NCBI RefSeq assembly: GCF_008704655.1
Contig: NZ_CP023688.1
Location: forward strand, 8,373,001-8,437,000
From: Streptomyces rimosus
GTDB lineage: Bacteria; Actinomycetota; Actinomycetes; Streptomycetales; Streptomycetaceae
Length of the DNA stretch: 64,000 bases
Reading direction: 5' to 3'
Positions 47,331 through 54,404 of this stretch are shown here, piece after piece. The notes beneath the pieces are model-generated. The model had not been told where the DNA came from. It saw only the letters and a program-made list of their open reading frames with translations, and searched no databases. The position numbers and the translations under genes are program-made. Numbering within the stretch: position 1 is the stretch's first letter; the number at the start of each line of letters is the position of its first letter.

Positions 47331-47536
47331 CCTGATCCGGGACGGCGGTGGGGCTTGCGAGTTCAGGGACTGCTTCACGTGTCTGTGATGTTGTTGCGCG
47401 ACGACCGAGAGGTGGCTGATACATGCTCTCGGGGTGGCTGCAACACAGTGCTGCCTAAGGTGCCGGGGACCGGCGTCTCCAGTTGCCCCGGCCACGTCCG
47501 AGGCCCCGGACCGTACCTCTCACGAAGGGAGCCGTC
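47331..47536. other. Downstream flank of pls
   Basis: 206 bp; contains the right copy of the flanking repeat, otherwise no gene seen. Confidence 0.4.
47411..47456 (+). repeat. Imperfect direct repeat, right copy, flanking pls
   Basis: Matches 42697-42742, sharing GGCTGATACATGC (47414-47426) and GCAACAC further on. The two copies bracket the synthetase gene, 4.7 kb apart. Confidence 0.55.
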
Positions 47537-47686
47537 ATGGCCCCGCAGGCCACACCGCCCGCCCGACGGCCCAAGCGCCCGGTGCTGCGCATCGCCCTCG
47601 CCGTCGTGGCAACGGGTGCCGCCATCGCCCTCCTGGTCGGCGCGGCAGCCGTCGCGCTCGAGGACGAGAACACCGATGAGCTGTAG
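47537..47686 (+). CDS. 49-aa single-span membrane peptide
   Basis: MAPQATPPARRPKRP, then hydrophobic VLRIALAVVATGAAIALLVG, then an acidic tail EDENTDEL. Positive N-terminus and acidic C-terminus suit an N-in single span. AAGGGAG precedes ATG 47537 at good distance. Its end overlaps the start of a 26-codon zinc-ribbon-like ORF. Function unknown. Confidence 0.6.
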   Translation: MAPQATPPARRPKRPVLRIALAVVATGAAIALLVGAAAVALEDENTDEL

Positions 47687-47756
47687 CCGGTGCGGCGCCC
47701 GGGTCATCCAGAGCCGCGACGGCAGCTGGGCGTGCATCTGCGGCGCTTCGGGATGA
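47676..47756 (+). CDS. 26-aa zinc-ribbon-like peptide
   Basis: MSCSRCGARVIQSRDGSWAC then ICGASG: a CxxC and a CxC pair able to bind one zinc. ATG 47676 overlaps the end of the 49-aa membrane peptide gene, with GAGGACGAG upstream, so coupled translation is plausible. Too short for certainty. Confidence 0.45.
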   Translation: MSCSRCGARVIQSRDGSWACICGASG

Positions 47757-47833
47757 CCGGCGGCAGCCGTCTTGCAGCGCGAAGCCGGGGCCCGTAAGCC
47801 CCGGCTTCACGCTGTGGAGAACTCCAGCCCCGG

Positions 47834-48499
47834 CTACCGCGGAACAGCCGGTGAAACGCCCGGGGCGGCCGTCGCGGGCCGGTCGTCGATGCCGGGCTGG
47901 TCGAAGGTCTCCGGGACCGGCAGCGTCGCCCAGCGGTTGAGGGGCCACGCCACGACGACGGCACGGCCGACGACATCCCCGACCGGTACGAAACCGTGGG
48001 TCTTCGGGTCGTCCATGTGCCAGCGGGAGTCGGAGGACATCTGGCGGTGGTCGCCCATCACCCAGAGCTTGCCCGCCGGCACCTTGAACGGCCCGAACGG
48101 CTTGTCGTCGCAGGCGCTGTTGCCGGGGAAGATGTCCGGCTCGTGCAGCGCCTTGCCGTTGACCTTGACCGGCCCGCCCCGCCGGCACTCGACGGTGTCA
48201 CCGCCGATCGCGATGACACGCTTGATCAGGTCCTTCTCGTCGGCCGACGGCATCAGGCCGATGAAGCCGAGGACTTTTTGGACCGCGTTGGGCTCCGGGG
48301 CGGGCTCGCCCTCCAGCCAGTTGCCCGGATCGCGGAAGACGACGACCTCGCCGCGCCCCGGCTCGGCGCCGAACCAGGGCGTGAGCTTGTCGACCAGAAC
48401 CCGGTCCCCGCGCTGGAGGGTGTTCTGCATCGAGTCGGAGGGGATGGAGAACGCCTGGACCAGGAAGGTCTTGATCAGGAGCGCCAGTACGAGGGCCAT
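47834..48499 (-). CDS. lepB: Signal peptidase I, 5' end apparently frameshifted
   Basis: Membrane serine protease removing signal peptides. It has N-terminal membrane helix MALVLALLIKTFLVQAFSI, catalytic Ser in IPSDSMQNTLQRGDRV, Lys in DLIKRVIAIGGDTVEC, and box E GDHRQMSSDSR. Coding resemblance continues upstream of ATG 48499 in frame (GEGGKSKGKQRSFWKELPLL) but with no start codon before a stop. A GTG at 48618 with a perfect GGAGG gives VSARTGEQDGGS one base out of frame. One lost base between about 48575 and 48605 explains this. Whether the shorter form works is unknown. Confidence 0.8.
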   Translation of the reverse strand: MALVLALLIKTFLVQAFSIPSDSMQNTLQRGDRVLVDKLTPWFGAEPGRGEVVVFRDPGNWLEGEPAPEPNAVQKVLGFIGLMPSADEKDLIKRVIAIGGDTVECRRGGPVKVNGKALHEPDIFPGNSACDDKPFGPFKVPAGKLWVMGDHRQMSSDSRWHMDDPKTHGFVPVGDVVGRAVVVAWPLNRWATLPVPETFDQPGIDDRPATAAPGVSPAVPR

Positions 48500-48783
48500 G
48501 ACGACGAGCAGCGGCAGTTCCTTCCAGAAGGAGCGCTGCTTTCCCTTGGATTTCCCGCCCTCGCCGCCCGCATCCTGGTGCGGGACCCACCGTCCTGCTC
48601 TCCGGTCCGAGCGCTCACGTGACCTCCGGTCGTCCTCGCATACGTCCCAAGAGGGTCAACACTATGCGATGGCCAACCGGTGGCCTACCACGAGAATGAC
48701 GGCCCGCACCGTAAGAAAGTGACGATTGCACCGTAAGAAAAAATGTATGGACAGAACGGTTCGGTGCGGCCTAATGTCCCTGC

Positions 48784-49314
48784 GTGGTCCACAGAATCGA
48801 ACCTCCACCGGAGCCCCCGGTAACCCTCAGTGACCCGAGCGCGCTGCTGACGGGTTATCTCGACTTCTACCGGGACGCCGTACTGCGCAAACTCGAGGGA
48901 ATGTCCGAAGCGGAGCTGCGAAACAGCCGGCTGCCTTCCGGCTGGGCGCCGCTCGGCCTGCTCAAACACCTGGCCTACGTGGAACTGCGCTGGCTGCGGT
49001 GGGGGTTCTCGGGCGAACCCGTCGAAGAGCCCTGGGGCGACGTCAAGGTCCGCCACGAACCGTGGCACGTCGAGCCGACCGAGACGTTCGACGACATCAG
49101 GACGTTCTTCCTGGAGCAGTGCGCCCGCTCCCGTCTCATCGTCGCCGGGGCGCGGCTGGAGGACAGCGCCGCCACGCTCGGTGGCCATGTTCCGGCCGAT
49201 GAAGACCGCCCGACGCTGATGTGGATTCTCTTTCATCTCCTCCAGGAGTACGCCCGGCACGCCGGACATCTGGACGTCGCACGCGAACTCGCCGACGGCA
49301 CCATCGGCGAATAG
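48784..49314 (+). CDS. DinB-like (DUF664) protein
   Basis: 176 aa four-helix DinB/YfiT-type protein. Metal-site His candidates are in LLKHLAYVELRWL and LFHLLQEYARHAGHLDVAREL. Such proteins are thiol-transferase or dehydrochlorinase-like; in actinomycetes many use mycothiol, but the substrate cannot be told. GTG 48784 chosen as the first in-frame start; no strong ribosome site. Confidence 0.78.
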   Translation: MVHRIEPPPEPPVTLSDPSALLTGYLDFYRDAVLRKLEGMSEAELRNSRLPSGWAPLGLLKHLAYVELRWLRWGFSGEPVEEPWGDVKVRHEPWHVEPTETFDDIRTFFLEQCARSRLIVAGARLEDSAATLGGHVPADEDRPTLMWILFHLLQEYARHAGHLDVARELADGTIGE

Positions 49315-49393
49315 CCGCCGGGCGGAATTCTGTGCACCGGCCGGGGCCTGCGGCACCCGCAATCACGGAGAAGTCCCACAGTGCCGCAGCCCC

Positions 49394-49642
49394 TCAAGCC
49401 GCCCAGCGCTTCCGTTGGCGGCGGCTGCGCAGTTTCCGGCGCTCCTCCTCGTCCGTACCACCCCAGATCCCGTAGTTCTGGCCGGTCTCCAGTGCCCATT
49501 CGAGGCACTCGGCGGTCACCGGGCATTGTCGGCATACCGCCTTGGCGTCCGCTTGTTGTTGGGCGGCGGGGCCCGTTACTCCCACGGGGAAGAAGAGTTC
49601 CGGGTCCTCGTCCAGGCACGCCGCTTGTTCCCACCACTCCAT
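49394..49642 (-). CDS. WhiB-like Fe-S transcription factor
   Basis: 82 aa. The four cluster Cys are in QAACLDEDPELFFPVG, AKAVCRQCPVTAECLEWAL, followed by the GIWGG turn and a basic DNA-binding tail RRKLRSRRQRKRWAA. WhiB proteins bind a [4Fe-4S] cluster sensitive to oxygen and NO and partner the principal sigma factor. ATG 49642 (MEWWEQ) fits the family length; the longer frame does not. Confidence 0.88.
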   Translation of the reverse strand: MEWWEQAACLDEDPELFFPVGVTGPAAQQQADAKAVCRQCPVTAECLEWALETGQNYGIWGGTDEEERRKLRSRRQRKRWAA

Positions 49643-49856
49643 GTCTGCTTTCCCTCGCCGAGTCGCCAGGAGATTGTTGTCGGATTCCGCAGGCTCCGCG
49701 GCGGCGCGCACCGGGCCGGATCCGCGCGGTGGGGCGGCACACCGGCCGGCCCGGCGCCAAAGGGGCGGCGGGCTCTGGTGGTCGGCCGGTGCGGCGCCCT
49801 GGTGAACGGGACCGCACGTGGAGCCTGGGTGTCCCGGGTTCCCTGGCGGGCGGGAT

Positions 49857-50858
49857 TCAACCGCGTGATGCGGAAGGGAATGCGCACACGGCCAGGGCGC
49901 GTTCGTGGAGGCTGCCGAGGACCAGGTGGCCGTCGTGCTCGTGGACGCTGGTGACCATGCGGTAGTCGGGACTGCGGCGGCGCAGGTCGTGGACGATGCG
50001 GCCGGAGGCGTCGAGCGCCAGGACGCCGGTGAGCGGGCCCGGCTTCGGGCGGACGTGCCGGGCCACGCTTCCCACGGCCTGGCGCAGGGCCGGTTTGCCG
50101 CGATGCAGCCGCTCCAGACTCGTGGAGCGCGGTGCGGCCAGCGCCACCCAGAACAGGCCGCCGGACCCGCGCGACATGTTGTCGGGGTAGCCGGGGAGAT
50201 CGCCGGCGAGTACGTCGCGCTGTCCTGCCCGCGGTCCGGTGAGCCAGAGCCTGGTCAGCCGGCGCGAACCGGTCTCCGCCACGGTCACGAAGGACTCGTC
50301 CGGCGCCAGCGCGACGCCGTTGGCGAACTGGAGCCCGTCCAGGACGACTTCCGGCCTGCCGCCGGGGCGCAGCCGGACCAGCTGTCCCGTGCCGGAATGC
50401 TCCAGGATGTCGCCGAGCCAGTCCTCCAGCGGGTAGCGGCGGCTGGAGACGCTGAAGTAGACCGTGCCGTCGGCAGCCGCCGTGGCGTTGCTGCAGAAGC
50501 GCAGCGGGGCACCATCGACGGTGTCGGCGAGCGTGCGGACCGTACCGTCGGACGGATCGACGCGCAGCAGGCCCCGGCGCGCGTCGCACACCAGGACACC
50601 GCCGTCGGGCAGCGGTTCCAGCCCGAGCGGCCGGCCGCCCGTGCGGGCGATCACCTCGGCCCGCGGCACACCGGCCACCGTGCCCTGCGGTTCCTTCGGG
50701 AAGAGGTCCAGCCGCAGCACCCTCCCGTCCTCCACCCCGGTCAGCACCCGCCCGACCGCGTCCACCACCACGTCCTCCGGGCCTCTCCCGTCCAGCGGCA
50801 CCGCCCGCAGCGGCGGCATGGGAAGGGGAATCCGGTTCGTCTGCTGTGTGTTGGCCAT
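49857..50858 (-). CDS. SMP-30/strictosidine synthase-like beta-propeller
   Basis: 333 aa six-bladed propeller: GPEDVVVDAVGRVLTGVEDG, RPLGLEPLPDGGVLVCDARRGLL, VYFSVSSRRYPLEDWLGDIL, LQFANGVALAPDESFVTVAE, LPGYPDNMSRGSGGLFWVAL. Likely lactonase/hydrolase; no signal peptide. GGGGGG lies just before ATG 50858. It follows the APC permease gene by 48 bp on the same strand, so co-transcription is possible. Confidence 0.82.
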   Translation of the reverse strand: MANTQQTNRIPLPMPPLRAVPLDGRGPEDVVVDAVGRVLTGVEDGRVLRLDLFPKEPQGTVAGVPRAEVIARTGGRPLGLEPLPDGGVLVCDARRGLLRVDPSDGTVRTLADTVDGAPLRFCSNATAAADGTVYFSVSSRRYPLEDWLGDILEHSGTGQLVRLRPGGRPEVVLDGLQFANGVALAPDESFVTVAETGSRRLTRLWLTGPRAGQRDVLAGDLPGYPDNMSRGSGGLFWVALAAPRSTSLERLHRGKPALRQAVGSVARHVRPKPGPLTGVLALDASGRIVHDLRRRSPDYRMVTSVHEHDGHLVLGSLHERALAVCAFPSASRG

Positions 50859-50906
50859 GCCCCCCTGACTACCCGGGTGCGACGGCCCGTACCAGGGGGC
50901 GGGCGG

Positions 50907-52451
50907 TCAGGGGGCGGTCCGGTCCACGTCTTGCCGCGGGGCCGGGGGTTCGGTGGCGGCGGGCGGGAGTTCGTACGTGCGGCGGCCCGATACGGCCCAC
51001 CAGGCGGTGGCCAGGGACAGGACGAGGAGCAGGGCCACCGGCGCGTAGTTGAAGGTGGCGAGGGAAATGGGCGCGGACTGCGGCAGGCAGAAGAGGACGG
51101 TCACGAAGGCCACCCAGACGACGGCCACCCAGCCGACCGGGACGCCCCAGCGGCCCAGGTTCCAGGGGCCGGGGCGGAAGCTGTGGCGGTGACGCAGGCG
51201 CAGATAGATGGGGATGGCGTAGGCCGGGGTGATGCCGATGACGTTGATGGAGGTCACGGCCGCGTACGCCGCCGAGGAGTAGAGGGAGGGCAGGGCGAGG
51301 ACGAGGGCGACGGCGACGGACAGGAGGACGGCGCGGGTCGGGGTGCCCGTACGCGGCGACACGTGGCGCCACCAGGCGGAGCCGGGCAGCGCGCCGTCGC
51401 GGGAGAACGCGAACACCATGCGCGAGGTGGCCGCCACCTCCGCGTTGCCGCAGAACAGCTGCGCGACGATCACCACCAGCAGTAGCGCCTTCGCCCCGCT
51501 GACGCCCAGCGCGTCCAGGAAGATCTGCGCGGGCGGCACCCCGGTCGGCGTGTTCCGTACGCCCGCGTAGTCCTGGATGGCGAAGGTGAGCCCGGCCAGC
51601 AGGACGAAACCGGCGACCCAGGACCAGCGGATGGCGCGGACGATGCCGCAGGCCGCGTTCACCTGGGCCCCGGTGGTCTCCTCGCTCAGGTGCGCCGAGG
51701 CGTCGTACCCGCTGAAGGTGTACTGCGCCAGCAGCAGGCCGATCAGCGCCACGTACAGCGTGCTGTGCCAGCCGGTTTCGTTGACGAACGTGGTGAACAC
51801 GAAGGAGACCGGCTGGTGGCGGGACGGCACCAGCCACAGCACGCCCACGATCAGGGCGACTCCGGCCAGATGCCACCACACCGAGACCGAGTTCAGGATG
51901 CCGACCAGGCGTACCCCGAAGAGGTTGAGGGCCGCGTGCAGGGCGAGGACGCAGACGTAGATGACCATGAGGGAGCCGGGGGTGGGCTCGAAGCCCCACT
52001 GGAGGCCGGCGAACGCGCCCGCGAACAGGGCGCATCCGTAGTCGATGCCGGCGATCGCGCCGAGCAGGCCGAGGAGGTTGAGCCAGCCGGTGTACCAGCC
52101 CCAGCGCTTGCCGCCGAGCCGGTCGGCCATGAAGTACAGTGCGCCGGAGGTGGGGTAGGCGCTGGTGACCTCGGCCAGGCCGGCGCCGACGAACATCACC
52201 ATGATGCCGACACCGATCCAGCCCCACATCATGACCGCCGGTCCGCCCGTGGCCAGCCCGAATCCGTACAGCGTCAGGCAGCCGGACAGGACGGAGATCA
52301 CGGAGAAGGAGCTGGCGAAGTTCGCGAAGGGGCCCATCCGCCGTTTCAGCACCGGGGTGTAGCCCAGTGTGCGCAGGACGTCGTGATCGTCCGGGGCGGG
52401 GGAGCCGGACGGTGTCCGGCCGTCCCGGCGGAGTTGCCTTGTACGCGTCAC
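50907..52451 (-). CDS. APC-family amino acid permease
   Basis: 514 aa, about 12 helices. Family features: RRMGPFANFASSFSVISVLS in helix 1, GAGLAEVTSAYPTSGALYF, SGYDASAHLSEETTGA, and MVFAFSRDGALPGS with NVIGITPAYAIPIYLRLRH. Closest in style to the GABA/choline-type permeases of the UGA4/BAT1 group. GTG 52451 has GGAGG eight bases upstream, preferred to ATG 52466. Preceded by a strong hairpin that closes the DUF5685 gene. Confidence 0.88.
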   Translation of the reverse strand: MTRTRQLRRDGRTPSGSPAPDDHDVLRTLGYTPVLKRRMGPFANFASSFSVISVLSGCLTLYGFGLATGGPAVMMWGWIGVGIMVMFVGAGLAEVTSAYPTSGALYFMADRLGGKRWGWYTGWLNLLGLLGAIAGIDYGCALFAGAFAGLQWGFEPTPGSLMVIYVCVLALHAALNLFGVRLVGILNSVSVWWHLAGVALIVGVLWLVPSRHQPVSFVFTTFVNETGWHSTLYVALIGLLLAQYTFSGYDASAHLSEETTGAQVNAACGIVRAIRWSWVAGFVLLAGLTFAIQDYAGVRNTPTGVPPAQIFLDALGVSGAKALLLVVIVAQLFCGNAEVAATSRMVFAFSRDGALPGSAWWRHVSPRTGTPTRAVLLSVAVALVLALPSLYSSAAYAAVTSINVIGITPAYAIPIYLRLRHRHSFRPGPWNLGRWGVPVGWVAVVWVAFVTVLFCLPQSAPISLATFNYAPVALLLVLSLATAWWAVSGRRTYELPPAATEPPAPRQDVDRTAP

Positions 52452-52606
52452 GGAAGCTGCCTCCATTACGGGATGGACGGGCCGTTGGCGCAAGGAAAGG
52501 GCCAGGGAGGCGTGTGTGTCGAGGATCTTCCGGCCGGATGTCCGGATATCTGGCCGGTCCTCGTAGGTGGCCGGTCCTTGTCCGGTGGCGTCGGCACGTA
52601 CGCCCG

Positions 52607-52648
52607 CCCCCGTTGCGTCGCTACGGGGGCGTAGCGACGCAACGGGGG
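52607..52648. terminator. Perfect 18-bp hairpin after the DUF5685 gene
   Basis: Stem 52607-52624 paired with 52631-52648, loop GGGGGC, no mismatch. Arms end CGTTGCGTCGCTAC. Lies 36 bp after the DUF5685 stop and upstream of the permease; the rest of 52452-52683 shows no gene. Confidence 0.75.
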
Positions 52649-52683
52649 TGGAACGAGAAGGCCGGGCAGTGGTGCTTACGCGA

Positions 52684-54087
52684 TCAGCAGTCGCAGCAGC
52701 CCCCATCACAGCAGCAGTCACAGCCGTCGCAGCAGCAGGAGTCCGGGCAGCAGTCGCAACTGTCGCAGCACTCCTGGCACCAGCCTTCGCGCTTCTTGCG
52801 CGACCACGCTCCTTCGTACTCCGAAGCGCAGCAGACCTGGCACGTGCAGCACAGACCGACGGCGACCACGCAGCCGGCCAGCAGGCCCCGGGGCTTCTTC
52901 GGCGGCTGGGGAGTGAAGTTCGGCATCCCGCCGCCCCCGAAACCGCCGCCCTGGCCCCCGGAGCCCCCGGACCCGCCAGAGCCCCCGGAACCGCCCGGCC
53001 CGCCGCCGTAGCCCGCACCCGAGCCGCCCCCGGGCGGCACCGGCCCGCCCGTCGCGTACGGATTCTGCGGGCCGTTGAGGTGCTGCGGACCGTGGGCGTA
53101 CGGGGCACCGGCCGGCGCCTGCCCGTAGCCGGGCGTGGGCTGACCGGGCTGGACCGGCCCGTACCCGTTGCCGTACGGGTTCCCGGCCTGACCCTCGTAC
53201 GGCCCCGCCCCGTGCCCCTGATGCGCGCAGGTCCCCGTACCGAAGGCCCGGTCCACCGACCGCCGCAGCTCGTGCACCAGCAGGACGTGGACCAGCTTGG
53301 AGTCCGCGAACTCCACGTCGCGCAGCGCCAGGCGGATGCCGTGCAGCGCGTCGTCGCACAGCCGGCGGGCCTGCGCGAGGGAGGCGCCGGTGGCGGTGAT
53401 CGGGTTCCAGGCGCCCTCGGCGGCGTCCGTTGTACGGTCCTCCACCGCGTCCAGCAGGTGGGCCAGCCGCCCGAAGAGCCGGCCCGCCTCGGCCAGCGGC
53501 GCGGCGTTGCCGGGCCGTCCGGCGAGCGCGGCGGTGTGCGCGAAGGCCGCCGCGGTCGCCGTCTCGGTCGGCTCGGTGATGACCGTCAACGGCGTGCCGG
53601 GGCCCGCCAGTTCCTCGATGCCCACCTGCCGGTCGACCGCGTCGACGAGGACGGACGTGTCGAAGCCGAGCGTGGCGCCGGTGCGCGCACCGGCCCGGTC
53701 CCAGCCGGCCGCGACCTTGCGCGCGGCGGCGGCCACCGGGCGGCGGCGCAGCAGCCCGTTCCGGTCGGCGACATGGTCACGGATCTTCGCCGAGGCGAGC
53801 ACGAGCGAGACCGAGGCGGCCAGCCGGGCGCCCTCGCCCTTGGCCACCGAGGCGGTGCGCATGCCGCGCAGCGGGCAGGGCCCGGCGGTCCGGCGCCGTT
53901 CCGCCACCCGGCCGGTCTGGGCGTCGGTCAGGACGGACACGATCAGCCCGTCGTAATTGGTGACCACCCGGGCGAACTGCCCGTGATCAGCGCGCAGGGC
54001 GAGGCACAACCCGCACAGGTGGGCCATCCACTCCGCCTTGAGCCCCTGGGAGAGGCGGTGGGTACAGGGCCGGACGATTCCGAACAC
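52684..54087 (-). CDS. DUF5685 family protein with Cys-rich tail
   Basis: 467 aa. N-terminal domain FGIVRPCTHRLSQGL, HLCGLCLALRADHGQ, NYDGL and GPCPLRGMR with conserved Cys; then helical LAGR--AEAGRLFGRLAHLLDAV. A Gly/Pro/Tyr-rich linker (GYGQAPAGAPYAHGP, repeated SGGSGG) leads to a hydrophobic KKPRGLLAGCVVAVGLCCTC and a final stretch such as CCPDSCCCDGCDCCCDGG. The last 67 residues hold 22 Cys. Function unknown; metal binding is an obvious possibility. GTG 54087 matches the family N-terminus. Confidence 0.82.
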   Translation of the reverse strand: MFGIVRPCTHRLSQGLKAEWMAHLCGLCLALRADHGQFARVVTNYDGLIVSVLTDAQTGRVAERRRTAGPCPLRGMRTASVAKGEGARLAASVSLVLASAKIRDHVADRNGLLRRRPVAAAARKVAAGWDRAGARTGATLGFDTSVLVDAVDRQVGIEELAGPGTPLTVITEPTETATAAAFAHTAALAGRPGNAAPLAEAGRLFGRLAHLLDAVEDRTTDAAEGAWNPITATGASLAQARRLCDDALHGIRLALRDVEFADSKLVHVLLVHELRRSVDRAFGTGTCAHQGHGAGPYEGQAGNPYGNGYGPVQPGQPTPGYGQAPAGAPYAHGPQHLNGPQNPYATGGPVPPGGGSGAGYGGGPGGSGGSGGSGGSGGQGGGFGGGGMPNFTPQPPKKPRGLLAGCVVAVGLCCTCQVCCASEYEGAWSRKKREGWCQECCDSCDCCPDSCCCDGCDCCCDGGCCDC

Positions 54088-54284
54088 GTGAAAGAGACCC
54101 CCGTAAGACTTCGGTGACGATCGGTTGTGGCTGGAAATCGTATTACCCGGCGTGGCGGGGGCCGGTGGGGGTGGCCGGTGCGGCCCGGTCGGCGCAGGGG
54201 GCCGCCGGGTCGGACGGCGGGCGTGCCGGGGCGTGCCGGACGGGGCAAGCAGCAGGCACGACGACCGAAGCCGGAGGAGCAGCC

Positions 54285-54404
54285 ATGAAGGATGCCGCGA
54301 CGGCGACGACCGGGCCGGACCCCGCCCGGGCCCGCCCGCCCGCATGCGCCGTCCGGGGCGCCCGTACCCGTACCGCACCCGCCGCACGCCCGGAGGGACG
54401 ATGA
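54285..54404 (+). CDS. 39-aa peptide coupled to ABC transporter
   Basis: MKDAATATTGPDPARARPPA, then CAVRGARTRTAPAARPEGR. GGAGGAG five bases before ATG 54285 is one of the best ribosome sites nearby, and the TGA overlaps the transporter ATG (ATGA). Could be a leader for coupled translation or a small (precursor) peptide; composition alone does not prove it is made. The region 54088-54284 upstream is a divergent promoter zone without genes. Confidence 0.45.
   Translation: MKDAATATTGPDPARARPPACAVRGARTRTAPAARPEGR

Noticed and set aside
52700..52800. Repeated CAG/CAGCAG-rich stretch as a DNA repeat
   Set aside because: It is the reverse strand of the Cys-rich coding tail (TGC/TGT codons), so the repetition is explained by protein composition.
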